A stretch of 37,367 bases of DNA, taken from assembly GCA_004335635.1 (NCBI GenBank), contig QAXH01005800.1, positions 6,093 through 43,459 of the forward strand. Direction: 5' to 3'. Under the pieces are notes generated by a model. It searched no databases and was not told the origin of the DNA. It worked only from the letters and a program-made list of their open reading frames with translations. Source of the DNA: Chloromonas sp. AAM2 (taxonomy: Eukaryota; Chlorophyta; Chlorophyceae; Chlamydomonadales; Chlamydomonadaceae). Below, one piece after another: positions 12,501 through 24,483 of the stretch (positions within the stretch are counted from its first letter, which is position 1; each line of letters opens with the position of its first letter). The translations under genes and the position numbers were made by a program.

Positions 12501-14010
12501 CACATCGGACAGGGGCACCTCCTTCAGGGCTACCAGCGCGTCGCCGCGGGAACTGAACGGACAGGCGAAAGGCAGCACAGGTTTGGGACAATAATGCAAG
12601 GGTCAAGACGCAGCCACGCAAACTGAAGGGAAAACGAGCCAGCCGTGTGAGGGTTGAGGCACTGACAGGACGGGCGACAGGCACATTGGGCTGCGCGAAA
12701 TGAAGGGGTAGGCAATAAACAGGCAGGGCTGGGGCGAAGATTTGGGGCAGCCATACATGGGTCATGAAACAACCGCAGACATGTTCTCATATAAGGAACA
12801 AGGCTGCCAGAACTAGAGCAGCTAATTGAAAGGGACAGCCAACTGATTGAAACAGACAGGGCTGGGGCTTCTTGGGCCGTGAAGGCACGACCGGGAAGCC
12901 TTTCAAGGGGCAAGGTCTGTTCAGGTACTGCTGCCAGAACTAGAACAAATGCGGACAGAGCGGCTGCATGTCATCACTCATCAATGAGTGACCTGCATGG
13001 CCAGTGAGGCCCCTAGTCATAGGCGCTTGACGCAACGTCTTGTCATCGCGTCGCCCCTCCCTCCCGCCCGCAACCCACCGCCTTGCCTTGTACACGGCCC
13101 CGTACGCGCCCTTGCCCAGCATCTCCAGGATGATGTACTGCCCCATGTGCACGGTGCGCAGACCGCCCTGCTCCCCGCCGTTGTCCCGGTCCGCGCTGAT
13201 GTCATCCAGAGCGCTGGACAGGGCCGAGCGAGCCTTGGCGCCTAGCTCTGTAAACATGAACACAAGGTCCCTCCATCTAGTCTACGTCAGCATACAACAG
13301 CCATGGCTGTGCGTTGGATTGCCATGAGCATGTGCATGCAAGGTGGCAAGACGTGGCATGAGGCAAGCGCTACTGAACGCCGCACCAGTAGCACCGAGGC
13401 AACTGTCAGCAATGAGTTCATGTATCCATCAGCAAACTACAAGGCACTCTTTGGATGAATGCTGGCTTAATCCATCCAACTATCAACACAGTATGCAACA
13501 CCAACTACGCTGGACTTCGTTTGATGCTAGACAAGCACATTATGAAACAAGGCAGTGCCTAAAGATTGTACAATAAATTCTTACCTTCTATTCGCTGGAC
13601 CAGATGTGCATAGGCCGCCAGCGATGCATTGTAATGCCCCACGTCAATGAAGGAGGCAAAGAAGTCCGGGGGGAACAACCGCTTGAACACCTGGAGGGAG
13701 TCATTCGTTGCTTTACTTGCTAGCCTGGCCTGAAGCAGCCACGCGCATGGTAAACTGTGCAGTGTGCTCCAGTCCCCACCTTGCGGTTGCGCTCCATTGA
13801 AAATATGAACCTGAGTGTGCTCCAGTCCCCACCTTGCGGTTGCGCTCCATTGAGAATATGAACCTGAGTGTGCGCAGGACGTACGCGTACAGCCCCGCCA
13901 GCTCCTTGGACAGGCGCTCCAGCTCCTTTGCCTCTGAACAAGGGAAGGAAAGTGAAGGAAAAGCACGAGCACGTGCCGTGGTGTACTGTGTGTGTGACGT
14001 GTGCGTGTCC

Positions 14011-14042
<32 letters not shown>

Positions 14043-17000
14043 GCGGCAGGTGTGTGGAGAGGTGCATACAGGTGCTCAAATCTTTACAGAGGCTAGATTT
14101 GATGAACAATCAAACGACCTGGTGGGGACGGCCTACATGCACCCTTGCCGCCTGCGCTGGCAACCCCATACAGCACCCCGCACCGTGCCCGCCCCCCCAC
14201 CTGCGCCTGGCGGTGTCGTGACCAGCAGCAGCCTGCCCAGCAGCGTGACCCCGTTGGCCAGTCTGACAGTGCAGGCCAGCTCGTCATCCTCAGTGATGCG
14301 GGTCAGGGCAGTGCACACTAGCTGCAGCGGGCGGGTGGACAGACAGGCATCAAACAGACGTGCGAAAATCCACAAACACCTGCAGGTCATGGCATGCGTC
14401 ATGCAGCAGGGCAAAAACCCACAAGACCCACTGTGGAGATCTGTTGCAGTTGAGATACTACGTGGGGCAAAGCCAACACAAGGGCCGAGACGCTTCATAG
14501 TGAGCCTGGCTGTGACGGTGCCATACAATATGCTCTGTCCCGAGATGACGCCGTCATGCATTGACCGACCTGCAACACTCGTGCTCGCTCATCGTTCACA
14601 TCAGCAGCTTGAACCTGGTCTGCGATCTAGTGTGCTTTACCTGCAGATCAGTTATGCGTGCTGAGCTGAGGCCGCCCGATGGCCCCGGTGTGCCCACGCC
14701 CGCCTCCCGCAGCGCAGAGGACACGAGCGACAGCAGCACGGGGATGGTGCCGGTCTGCGGTGGTGTTGGCACATGGCAGGAGCACATGGCGGGATGGGCG
14801 CAAGCAAGCAGCACAGGGAGGGCTGGAAGCTGATCCGACACTTGCCCACGTGTGCCAGACAAACGTTGCAATTAAGCACGTCGACATACCAACAGGGCAT
14901 CCGAAGTCATTCATGGGTTGGGCCTCTCAGAGCCATGCTTCCTGTTGCGGCCACAATTCATAACACTCAATTCGTTCTGCCCAGCTTGCTTGGGCACCCA
15001 ATGTGCCCTCCTCCGCCCATGTAGGCCCAGGGGCAAGCCACCTCCCCGCTGACCTGATAAAACTCCTGCATGGCTCTTGAGTCGCTAGCCATGTAGCACA
15101 CCACCCTGAGCAGCGAGGCCGTGAGCGCCGCATCCCCCGCTGACAGCTGCCCCACCAAACGCCCCAGCCCGTTGAGCTGCAGCAGCTCCGACACCACCGA
15201 CTCACGCCGCGACAGTAGGGCCAACAGATCCGCTGCGCATACAGGAAGGCACTGCATTTGTGCCATGTCAATGCGCCGTGCCTTGGTGGCGTGCAAGTCT
15301 GTGAGCCTTGGTGTCATGCACATCTGTACTTGCAAGTTGATGTTGTGCGTGGCTGTGTGAGCCCTGCAGCTGGCCGTCCGAGGTCCTTACTTGATCACCA
15401 TCACCGTCTCGCTGGCTCCTTATACAAGGCTGTAACGTGGAGCGAACAAGCAGCGATGACGTGATTGCAAGCTAACTCACAAGCTAACGGCACAGGCAAA
15501 AAAACACAGCAGCAGCACACAGCACACAATCAAGCCAGCAAAGTGTATTGTACAAGGAAGCCCGCATGGGCCACCGTACAAACCAGGGCAGCGTGTGGCC
15601 CCATTTGTTCCCTACGACGGTTTACTCACCTGCCAGTCTCTTGAAGGGCGGGTCGTACTCAGCCACGATCCTGAGCAGCAGGTGCAGCTCGCCACCCCCG
15701 GACACCAGCGCACTGTGCTCACGGTGGGCAGCAAAGCCAATCAGGGCAACAAGCACCAGGGGCAGGACGGCGGGGTCTGCAAGGCACAGGGTGGCAGTGC
15801 ACACAATCTGGAATGACACAGACACAGACACAGACAGACACACACATGTGGGTAGACACATGGTACTCAGCTTGAGGTTGTTTGATGCGTGGGATGCCTG
15901 CCAGCTGTGTATCAGACGTGGAGGTCGGGTTTGAGCAGCCTAGTGGTTTCGTGGCTGAGGTGTCTCACCTGTCGAGTTCAGCAGCAGTGTGAGCACCTGG
16001 TGCATGTCACACGCCACCATGGCCGCCAGGCCCCACTCGTCTCCGGCCAGACGCTTGGCAATGGATGCAAGCTCAGTCAGCAGCTCAACCTAGAAAGGAA
16101 GGACGCAGGAAACACACACACGCACACACATGATCAAATCATTGCATGTTGTAAGGAGCATCAAGACACATGCCACAACAGAATCGTTGGTGGTGCAATG
16201 ACACTACCTACATGCAGCACAACAAGCGTTGGACGGGCTGGAGACCCTCCCTTCTTGTGAAGCTGAGAAGGAGACCGTGCGGGCAGATGGTGTTCTGGCT
16301 CCCAGTGTGTAAGCACTTGCACATGCGCACCTGGAAGGGTGTGACCTGGCCTGTGCAGTGCAGATCCGCCTGCTGGGAGAACACATTGCACAACTCCTGC
16401 AATTCAACAGAGTGTTCAAGCGCTGTGGGTTTTATGTTTTTGTTCGGTCAGCCACTGAGCTTTGTATTCCAAGGCAGAGTCGCCCTGTGCACCTGCGCCT
16501 CTCATGCAATATCCTCCTTCACGTGCCATGCACACCTGACCATCAGCTGCCCTAGGTATTCTGATCACTTCCTCTTCACAACTCTCCCGTAATGCTTGTC
16601 CGCATCTTCACATTCAAATGACTCGCTGGCTCACCCTTCTCATCCTGACATATCCCACACACACCGTCCTGCCTGTCTCTTGCGACCCCCACCCACTGCA
16701 CCACCAAGCCCATGGCAAAGGCCACACCTGCATGGCGCCCGCATTGACCAGCGCCCTCCTGAGCTGAGCATCGCGTGTGAGCAGCCGTATGGCCTGCAGC
16801 ACTCGCAACAGGTGGTCCTCCCGCAAGGCCAGGCGCCGCTCCGGGACACGCAACCGCTGAGATACCTGCAGGGCACACACACGGCGCAGACATGACGCGT
16901 GTGTAAGTCATGCCAAGTACCTAGGCAGGGGGCATATGAGTGCCAAGCCACAAACATCTGCCGATGGTGTGTAAGCCGGCTGTGTATGCACACGTTTCTT

Positions 17001-17627
17001 GAACACCGGGTCCAGCCACTGAGGCAGCTGAGATAATGCACACAATGTATGCAGCTTTCGGGTACTGTCCGTTGAAGTGCAAGTGTTACTGATGTATTGA
17101 ACAGGTTGCACACAGCCAGCCCGAGCTGCGACCATGGCATGCTACTCCATGAGTCTCACCAAAGCATCAAAGGCCTGGGTGATCTGTTGGACTGCAGGGC
17201 TGCCGGAACTGGTGAAGTCATACGATGTACCAAAGGCAGCGGCCAGCTGCTCCAGTAGCCTGGCCTCCTGCAAGGGCACTCACATGGTGCAGCATGCCGT
17301 GCGGTAATGGTCAGATGCGATGCAGGAAACTCTGCATGCCTTGGGCTCTGTGAATTGTGTTGACTGAGCTGCCGTCTAAACCAATACTCACTGGCACATC
17401 ACAAGGTGTTGCATTACATCTTGTGCCGGGCATGAGCATTACATCAACCGTTGTGCTTAAGAGTCGTCTTAGGGTTTCTGATTCACCTTTGCAGTGTCTG
17501 CCTTGCTTTGCTCCGCCGGGTGTGTTTGCAGGAGCTGCACCAATGTTGGCAAGCTGTTCACGCACTCCAGTTGATCCTTGATGAACCGCCCATGGTTGGC
17601 CGCTGCAGCGATGGATCCGTACATCAT
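7012..17627 (-). CDS. NEK10: NEK10-type ARM-repeat protein kinase
   Basis: Twenty-four exons: 17627-17487, 17267-17160, 16865-16728, 16396-16331, 16089-15969, 15776-15630, 15232-15054, 14754-14641, 14321-14201, 13933-13833, 13690-13585, 13247-13079, 12552-12342, 11942-11868, 11537-11408, 10922-10828, 10528-10394, 10092-10010, 9777-9655, 9296-9167, 8813-8262, 8042-7908, 7612-7478, 7266-7012. The product is 1189 residues; human NEK10 is about 1170. Residues 1-480 form armadillo-like helices ending in the family block FIFSMERNRKVFKRLFPPDF. The kinase domain (about 485-760) has the glycine loop GKGAYGAVYKAR, Lys514, HRDLTPAN at 619-626 (the family-typical Thr replaces Lys), DFG at 643-645 and CPE at 668-670, so it should be active. 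A coiled segment follows, then a Gly/Ala/Ser-rich 184-residue exon, then the conserved tail (SDPLAHMLGQLHK; CLTYEQLAN; GFLQDKGYW). Human NEK10 is needed for motile cilia, so a ciliary role is likely. Confidence 0.93.
9556..9641. repeat. TG/GAG microsatellite
   Basis: A run of roughly twenty TG units is followed by interrupted TGTGAGAGCG blocks. It lies in the NEK10 intron between exons 19 and 20, close to the donor. The cysteine/valine or histidine/threonine repeats translated from it are artefacts. Confidence 0.95.
13762..13867. repeat. 53-bp direct duplication spanning a NEK10 5' splice site
   Basis: Two adjacent 53-bp copies, 13762-13814 and 13815-13867, differ at one base, and a third partial unit follows. 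Read on the minus strand, the unit holds the 3' end of NEK10 exon 10 (coding FSMERNRK), its GTGGGG donor and the first intron bases. The copy at 13815-13867 keeps the reading frame into the next exon. The other copy lies inside the intron with an identical potential donor. Because 53 is not a multiple of three, use of the second donor would shift the frame. Confidence 0.9.
14009..14035. repeat. GT microsatellite
   Basis: About twelve GT units lie in the NEK10 intron between exons 9 and 10. It is a simple repeat. Confidence 0.9.
15815..15846. repeat. CAGACA/CA simple repeat
   Basis: Short GACACA and CAGACA units lie in a NEK10 intron just upstream (minus strand) of exon 6. Confidence 0.85.
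16111..16131. repeat. CA microsatellite
   Basis: A short CA-rich run with one CG interruption lies in the NEK10 intron just before exon 5. Confidence 0.8.
16228..16260 (+). repeat. 33-bp dispersed motif, copy 1
   Basis: This plus-strand segment, antisense within a NEK10 intron, matches 26906-26938 and 32651-32683. In one frame all three encode LDGLxxLPSC followed by Glu or Asp; this copy reads LDGLETLPSCE. It is probably a fragment of a coding exon from a repeated gene or transposon. Confidence 0.65.
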
Positions 17628-17899
17628 GGCGACCGCGCTAACCGCAGCCTCGACGAGCCCTTCTCATAGCGCATCGGGGTTGTCTGGTGCGGGCCCGCAG
17701 CAATATGTTTTACCAGACTGAGAGGTAGCGAGCTGGCTTGAATTCAAACGTGCAGGATAACGGCATTTGATTTGGATGGGATTCACTTCTTCGGATGTGG
17801 ACTAGATAACGACTGCTGGATTGGAGGGCAACGCTATCTGCCAAATCATGCCACCAGATAGCAGCTGATACTCACTTTTGAGAGAGCCCGACATCAGGC
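17628..17899. promoter_or_regulatory. Head-to-head intergenic region of NEK10 and TOP6A
   Basis: Only 272 bp separate the NEK10 start codon (minus) from the TOP6A start codon (plus). Both promoters and both 5' UTRs must fit here unless an unseen upstream exon exists. I see no clear TATA box. A bidirectional promoter is inferred from the spacing. Confidence 0.65.
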
Positions 17900-20800
17900 A
17901 TGTCAGACAAGGGCGGGCCGTCAGCGGGGCCCTCTCAGAAACGGCCTGCTGCAGCTGATCCTGCTGGAAAGCTTGCCATCAGCAAAAAGAACAAGACTGC
18001 TTTGGAGGTGAGGGGACAGAGGCATGTACCACACAGGTGGCAGCAACAATTGCTCGCATGGCTTGAAGTGCGTCTGGGGGACATTTAATTCTACATCATT
18101 TCTCTGCCCCTACCCCGCCAAGGTCTCACCAGGCTTTAGAGTAGCAGGTCTGGACAGCTGGGCGCTGACTGTCCGCAACCCTGCCAACACATGCAGGATG
18201 TCTTGGGGAAGGTCCGAATCTTGGGAGCGCAGATCAAATCCACGCCGGATGTGGAGAAGTGAGCAACTTGTAATCACCAGCAGTTGTTGCAGACTGGACT
18301 TGACAACAGTTCGTTGGTACACCCAAAACCATGCTTGTCAACCTTGCTGCACTGTTGTATGCTTGCACAGAACGCTTTCTGAGCTGAATCTTGCCTTCCC
18401 ATGTAGAGAGGTGGTGGACAAGGTGCGACATAGTGCTAGAAGCTAGAAAAATGTGTGGATTAGGGTTGTAACAGAACTGGGATTATGCAATTGTACATTG
18501 TGTAGTTAGGACAGTGTGTACTGCTATTGTTGTAAGATGCGTGCAGATCAGAGTCTCATACATCATGCGGAGAGGGTGACATATCGCAAGTATGGGTCAA
18601 CCTGGGGCCTGAATCGAGTGGTTGGCATCCCAAACACAAGCTGAGGGACTGGTGATGTAAACCCGAGCACTTGCTCAGAAGGGCCGCGCTTCTGCCAGGC
18701 CGCCTCTTTATATGCATAGCTGCCGTGTGCTCCACAGGATGCCAACACGGTGATTGATGAGATTGAGGCGGCATTGCTGCGGATAGCCATCACCATCATG
18801 CAAGTACGTTGAACCGGATCACGAATACGCACGCGAGCGAGCTGCATGCGCTTTCCACCATGGTTTGGACTTGGCTACTGGGGGTGTCATGCTGGCTACT
18901 GGGCCGCATTTGACTAACGGCATGACGCCTGGTTGCACCATTGCATCGTTTGAGCTCATGCTCAGACACAGAGCATGCAAGCACTGTGACATTGTCTAGA
19001 TGCTGCTCCTCGTCAGTTTTCTGGAGCGTGGTTCCTCGTGACCATCCTTGATCTCATACTCTGCCTGCTTGTGCAATTCCTCCAGGACCAAGGCTTTGAG
19101 TTTGACATTCCTTCCCGTGGCTACACCAACCAACTGTACGTGCCAGAACTGGACCGCATCGTCCTCAAGGACGCGGTTGGCAAGAGACCCTTTGCCAACG
19201 TTAACACATGCAGGTAGGGCAGGCCAGACAATAGGATTGAGAGGGGGGGGGGCAGGGATATGGTGAGCCAGGGCAGGTCTGGGATGCAGGCCAGGGAATG
19301 GAAGGGGGCATGCATGTGAGAGCTGGTAAAGGTTAAGCAAGCAGGATCAGGCAAGCTGTCAATGCATCAACATGATGGATTGAGGCTGACGGTGCACCAG
19401 GAGACCATGTGCAGCGGGCGTTCCGCCACCAAGGCCGTTCCGAGTGGCGTCGGGCACTGGCCGCAGCAGAAGCCAAGGCGTGGCAAGGGCAGAACCAGTG
19501 ATAATCGCTGGTAAACAGGCAGTGGCACTGCGAGTGGATGCGTGCGTGGTAAAGAGGAGCGAGACATGAGTAGAGCAGGCTGGGTCTGTTGGACTGCAGC
19601 GGGGACTAGACAGGCAGGCCACAAGAACAATAGTGCACCCAATGCGCATCAACAAGTTCTGACAGTCTACTTGCATGCTCACTGCTCGATGCTATGGTGC
19701 AGGGCAGCATGGAACAGAATGCAACAGAAGCAATGGATGAGAACACTCGTGTATAACAGCAAGTCAAATCGTGCGGTTAGTGTTGTGCATGCTTTCCCAT
19801 GCTTTCAGGAAGGCCGCCATCACCACCCGCATGCTGGGTCTGGTGCACCAGCTGTGTGCCAAGCGCATCCACGTCACCAAGCGTGACCTGTTCTACACGG
19901 ATGTCAAGCTCTTCGTGGTGAGCGGCACAACTTTCATTGGCCCAAGGCGGATAAACGCTAAGCTGGTAGCATCACCTTAGCTGGTGCTACCAAATGATCC
20001 TCTCTTTGCACCCAGTCAGCCGTACAATTGTGCCTGTGCTGAGCCCACCAACTGCAATTGAAATGTTGTTGTCGGTTGAGGTGCGAGATTCCGTCTGCAG
20101 CAGCCTCACACGTTCTTCTGGCACATGTGGTTTTGTGTGCAGGACCAGGTGCAGTCAGATGCAATCCTGGAGGACATGGCCTGCATGCTGGGCTGCACGC
20201 GCTCCAGTCTGCACGGTGCGCTATGGCTCCACACATGCCCACGTGCCTGTGTCATTCTTAGGCCCCTCAATCCACTCACTTGCCTGTGCTAGGACATGTA
20301 ATTCCTATCCCGGCCCGGGCATCAGTGGCCGCAGCTGTGTCAGCTGTTCGATCTCGAGCCTGTTACGGGATTTGCTGATCGCGCTTCCAGCAGTCCATTG
20401 GGGCTCAAATGTGCATTGTGAAGCCAACCGTCCTTTTCTTGTTCATCTCTGTTGTGTGCAACGTTCAACCAACCGTCTGTCTGTGATGTCTGTTTGCAGT
20501 GGTTGCCAGCGAGAAAGGTGTGGTGGTGGGGCGACTGCAGTTTACTGAGGATGGCGATGCCATTGACTGCGCGAGGATGGGTGTGGGGGGCAAGGCAATA
20601 CCGCCGAACATTGACAAGGTACGGCCATGGGTAGCCAGGAACACTGAGACTGGGATTGCGACCTTTGGCAGCACACACTGGCATGCTGCAGTCGCCTGTT
20701 GACGGTGGCACACCTCATTGGACCTCTGCTTTGCAACTCAGACTGCAGTTTTGAAACACAATCCCCGTAAACCTTCGCTCCACCCCAGCACCCAACCACA

Positions 20801-23224
20801 CTTGTCCCAGAGTGTCACTGTACCCTTCACTGTACCCTTCACTGTACCCTTCACTGTACCCTTCACTGTACCCTTCACTGTACCTGTAGGTTGCGGGGCT
20901 TCAAAGCGATGCTCTGTTCATCTTGTTGGTTGAAAAGGATGCAGCCTTTATGCGCTTGGCAGAGGACCGGTTCTACAACACATACCCGTGCATTATCATC
21001 ACGGCCAAGGGGCAGCCAGACGTGGCCACACGGTGAGCAGCACTGGGCCGCATGCAGGTTGCGGCAATACAGGTGACAGCAGGACCATGTTGCTGCGTTT
21101 GTCTCAGAAAGGGGCAGGGCTTTGGGGAGAAGGAGTGGGCAGGTTTTCCTGACTTAGGGAACACCGCTAGGGGCGGGTTGGTTGTGCCATCCACATGTCC
21201 ACGTGCGTGGCAACTGGCGTGGCCTGAACTGCAACCGGTGCAGTCTTGCATCACGCCACGTTATTTGAACCATGCCTCAACTGTAGGCCGAAAGCTTGGC
21301 GTTGCATCCACAGTGGAACCTGCTCATTCCTGCATGGTGTTTGCATTCCTTGGCATTTTCAATCACATGAGTGTTCACATGCCTGGCAGTTTGTTCCTCA
21401 AGAAGCTGCGCGCCACGCTGCGCATCCCCGTGCTGGCACTGATGGACAGCGACCCCTACGGCCTCAAGATCCTTTCAGTGTACATGAAGGTGTGGCGGGA
21501 AGGGGCCAGGGCCTCTTGTGGTGCTCATGGCCCTTCATTTCATATCATGTAATGTGATGACCTTGTAGCTCACGAGTGCTGTGCGTACACTGCTGTACTG
21601 GGAATGGCATTCCTGCAAACTGTTCAGCAGCCGCGGGATTAATCGTCCAATGACAACAGCAGCGCCCGAGTTGGAATGGGTCTGTAGTCTCCGTGCCTTT
21701 CACAGCAACTGTGTACTCAACGCGGCAGGGTCCACATGCCTGAACATCTTGTTATACTCTGACCTGCACCTGTTGTTTTTAAAAGCGCACCTGGGTATTA
21801 ATCGATTCAACCATGTGGTTGACAGGGCTCTCTGAACATGTCGTACGACTCCCTCAACCTCACCACCCCGGACATCAAGTGGCTGGGCGTTAGGCCCTCT
21901 GACCTGGACCGCTTCAACATCCCGGAGCAATGCAGGCAAGGCATGACAGGAGTTGGGGCCCTGGACACGTAGCAAGGCCTGTGAACCGATGACTCAGTGC
22001 GACAGTATGGGTTTGGGCATGCACACGCCCCGCGCTTGATTGCCATTGCACATCATCTGCCAGGCCTTGCTGATGCAAAAATTCAGAGATGCAGAATTGT
22101 GCATGTAGTACCGGTGTAGTACTGTGAACGGCAACTTTGGCCGGTAACGTGCTTGCAATTCTGGTGTGATCCTGACAACTCAACGCCTCTTGCTGTGTAC
22201 TACCGTGACCATGCTGCATCGTCACGCTCCCTTCAGGCTGCCCTTGACGGAGGAGGACTTGAAAACTGGCAAAAAGCTGGTGGGTCAGTGGGCGTGCTCT
22301 GGCTCATTGCAGTTTGCAAGTTGAGCAGCTGTGAATTAAGGGTGTTTGCCGTAACTTGGGCTGCTGATTCATTGCCAAGCACTACCCTCCAAATTCAGGC
22401 ATGAACAGACAATGGCTGGATGCATGTGAGCTAAAAGAGTGGGGCAGCGTCTGCTGAAGCAGGAGTCCAGACATGGAGCTATGCTTGGTTTTATGCGCAC
22501 GTCAGCCACATGTATGTGTTGGCTATGTGTGCAGCTCGAGGAGGAGTGGATCAAGAGCAACCCCCTGTGGGTCACGGAGCTCGAGCTCATGATGAAAACA
22601 AAGTCAGTCGAGTTCACATACCATGTGCATACTAGTCACCTTGACCAACATGGGTGGAGCCTTGCATGTGCAGCCGGGTGGCCAGTACATTGCATGCTGG
22701 GTATGCTGGGTTGTAACATGGCACAAGCTGTGGCATGCTAGGAGCAGCAGGGCTTGTCATGCAACGCACCACAACCGCGTTTTGGTGTTACGTTTAATCG
22801 ACGAGCTCCAGGCAAGGTCTGTTTGGGTTGCTAATATGATCAGTTACGGTTGCTTGTATGATGGTTGACGGGTCTTTGCTTGAAATTGAGTAGCCAGCGA
22901 GGGCACTGCAAATGCAGCAGCTGGCCCCAGCGCACCCAGGGGGCGTAGTTCGGGTGGGCACAAGCTCAGACTTGCGCCGTGGCGCAGGTGTAACACTCCA
23001 CGTGCTTCCACACTCCACATGCCCTTTGGGCAAACACCCCTTGCCGGCCGGTGTCTGCTGCACTCACGTCCTCTGGCTGCCCGTTACACAATACGCGTTT
23101 GAGTGCATGTCCTCTTGGTGTGTGCAGGGAAAAGGCTGAGATCCAGGCCTTGAGTGCGTTTGGCTTCCAGTACCTGACACATGAGTATTTGCCGCGCAAA
23201 CTGGCGGCAGGAGACTGGTGCTAG
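17900..23224 (+). CDS. TOP6A: DNA topoisomerase VI subunit A (SPO11-3 type)
   Basis: Fourteen exons: 17900-18007, 18197-18258, 18407-18422, 18738-18803, 19086-19213, 19809-19917, 20143-20215, 20500-20618, 20890-21032, 21390-21489, 21826-21935, 22237-22279, 22535-22602, 23128-23224. The 413 residues are close to plant SPO11-3. The winged-helix (5Y-CAP) part carries KRDLFYTD with the predicted catalytic Tyr156, which forms the DNA-protein bond. The Toprim part has Glu242 in LLVEKDAAF and the metal-binding pair Asp294/Asp296 in [11 protein letters not shown]. Other family blocks are GKAIPPNID and FGFQYL near the C-terminus. With subunit B it forms a heterotetramer that relaxes and decatenates DNA; in plants it is needed for endoreduplication. 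The first 36 residues are a basic tail. Exon 3 is only 16 nt, and the intron after exon 11 uses a GC donor. It is SPO11-3 rather than the meiotic SPO11-1 or -2 because the match holds along the full length. Confidence 0.95.
20815..20885. repeat. 12-bp tandem repeat next to a splice acceptor
   Basis: About five to six units of CACTGTACCCTT run to within a few bases of the acceptor of TOP6A exon 9 (20890). The pyrimidine-rich units supply the polypyrimidine tract of that acceptor. Confidence 0.9.
21936..22236 (+). other. GC-AG intron in TOP6A
   Basis: Exon 11 ends in TGCAG and the intron starts GCAAGG. Only this junction gives the conserved [16 protein letters not shown], and no nearby GT keeps frame. 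The extended match around the donor is typical of functional GC donors. Confidence 0.85.
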
Positions 23225-24483
23225 GCACCTGAGCTGTACAAGTACACGAGCTGCACACTTGTACACATTGGGCTGTACGGTCTTGCTACATGGGCTGCAC
23301 GGACTGGCAGTGCTTGCTGATTGCTTCCCACGCAATTGGTTCTCTTCACAGCTGAACACAGTGATTGTGCAGTAGCACTCGGTAGTAGTAGACCTTTTGC
23401 GTCGCTTTTGCCTCCTCCCTGGGATAGACTGAAATGGTGGCTTGGACGCCCAGCTGTGGCAGGCACGTCTGCATTAGCAGCACGCATGCATCGGCAGGCA
23501 CGTCTGCATTAGCAGCACGCATGCATCGGCAGGCACGTGGGGTAAACTTAGCTGGGTCAGACGCGTCAGCACCGTGCACTGCGCCAAACCCTGGGCCTTG
23601 CCTGCAATGCACAGCATTCTGCTGGGCAAGCATGACCATTTGCCATTGTGGCATGGCAAAACACAGCTGTCCGAGTAATATTAAACCCACTGGACATTGT
23701 CTATTGGATCGTCTTAGCGCGTCTGCCGTGTATTGCACACCAAGCAGCAATTTGCTGGGTCACAGTTTTGCCATGACATGCACAATTGTTTGCCATGACC
23801 GCTTAACTTGGCATTTGTGTTGCATGTGTTTTCTGTGGCTGCCCCCTCTGCCTGCAGCCCATGTGACGCACAGCAGCAAAATTTACTATGGTACAAGATA
23901 AACGCATCGGTAGCAGCCAACTGACAGCTGTAGCAGCCAATACCATTTTTTTTATGTGCTTTCAATACTTGTCTATTGTCCCAATATTGTCAGGCTTCGT
24001 GTACCACGGATGTGACATGTACGGGTGTGTGACGGGTGTGCGACATGCACGGATATTGATCAAAATCTACTGATCACTCACAATGAGGCGCTTTCTTTCT
24101 TGTCCACGCACAACAGCCTGTCACAGAAGTAGCACTACACCGTGTACCAACAAGCCCTGTCCATTTGGTTGTGGACCAACACACATATTCTTTATACACG
24201 CACATGCAGCAAGAAACGTAGCGTATATTAATCACACAATAGTTCCTATCATTCAAAAGTCAATAGATTAAGGCACACGAACAGTCACCACAAGTACCCG
24301 TCAAATTCAAAAGCACTTTTTTTTTGCAATGACTCACCCCCCCCTCACCTCCAACACATTGCTTTAGTACTGCATCAGTTGCGAAAACACATTGCATTAG
24401 TCAGCCAGAATACTCTGTGTAGGACTGCCTGTGCAGGGGAAGAAGTGGACCGATGTGCATGACATCAAACTAGCCAGTCCACC
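23225..24483. other. Intergenic region between convergent genes
   Basis: This stretch lies between the TOP6A stop and the stop of the minus-strand 101-residue gene, so it should hold two 3' UTRs. I see no gene. The only structure noted is a 35-bp direct duplication at 23459-23537. Confidence 0.5.
23459..23537. repeat. 35-bp direct duplication
   Basis: Two exact 35-bp units (23459-23493, 23494-23528) beginning GCAGGCACGTCTGCATTAGC are followed by a partial third unit. They lie downstream of TOP6A. Confidence 0.9.

Noticed and set aside
13834..14664. Plus-strand frame of 276 codons
   Set aside because: It runs antisense across two NEK10 exons and a GT microsatellite and has no recognisable domain.
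16960..17035. Candidate extra NEK10 exon reading LPQWLDPVFKK
   Set aside because: No splice pair gives a length divisible by three, and both neighbouring exons are in phase 0.
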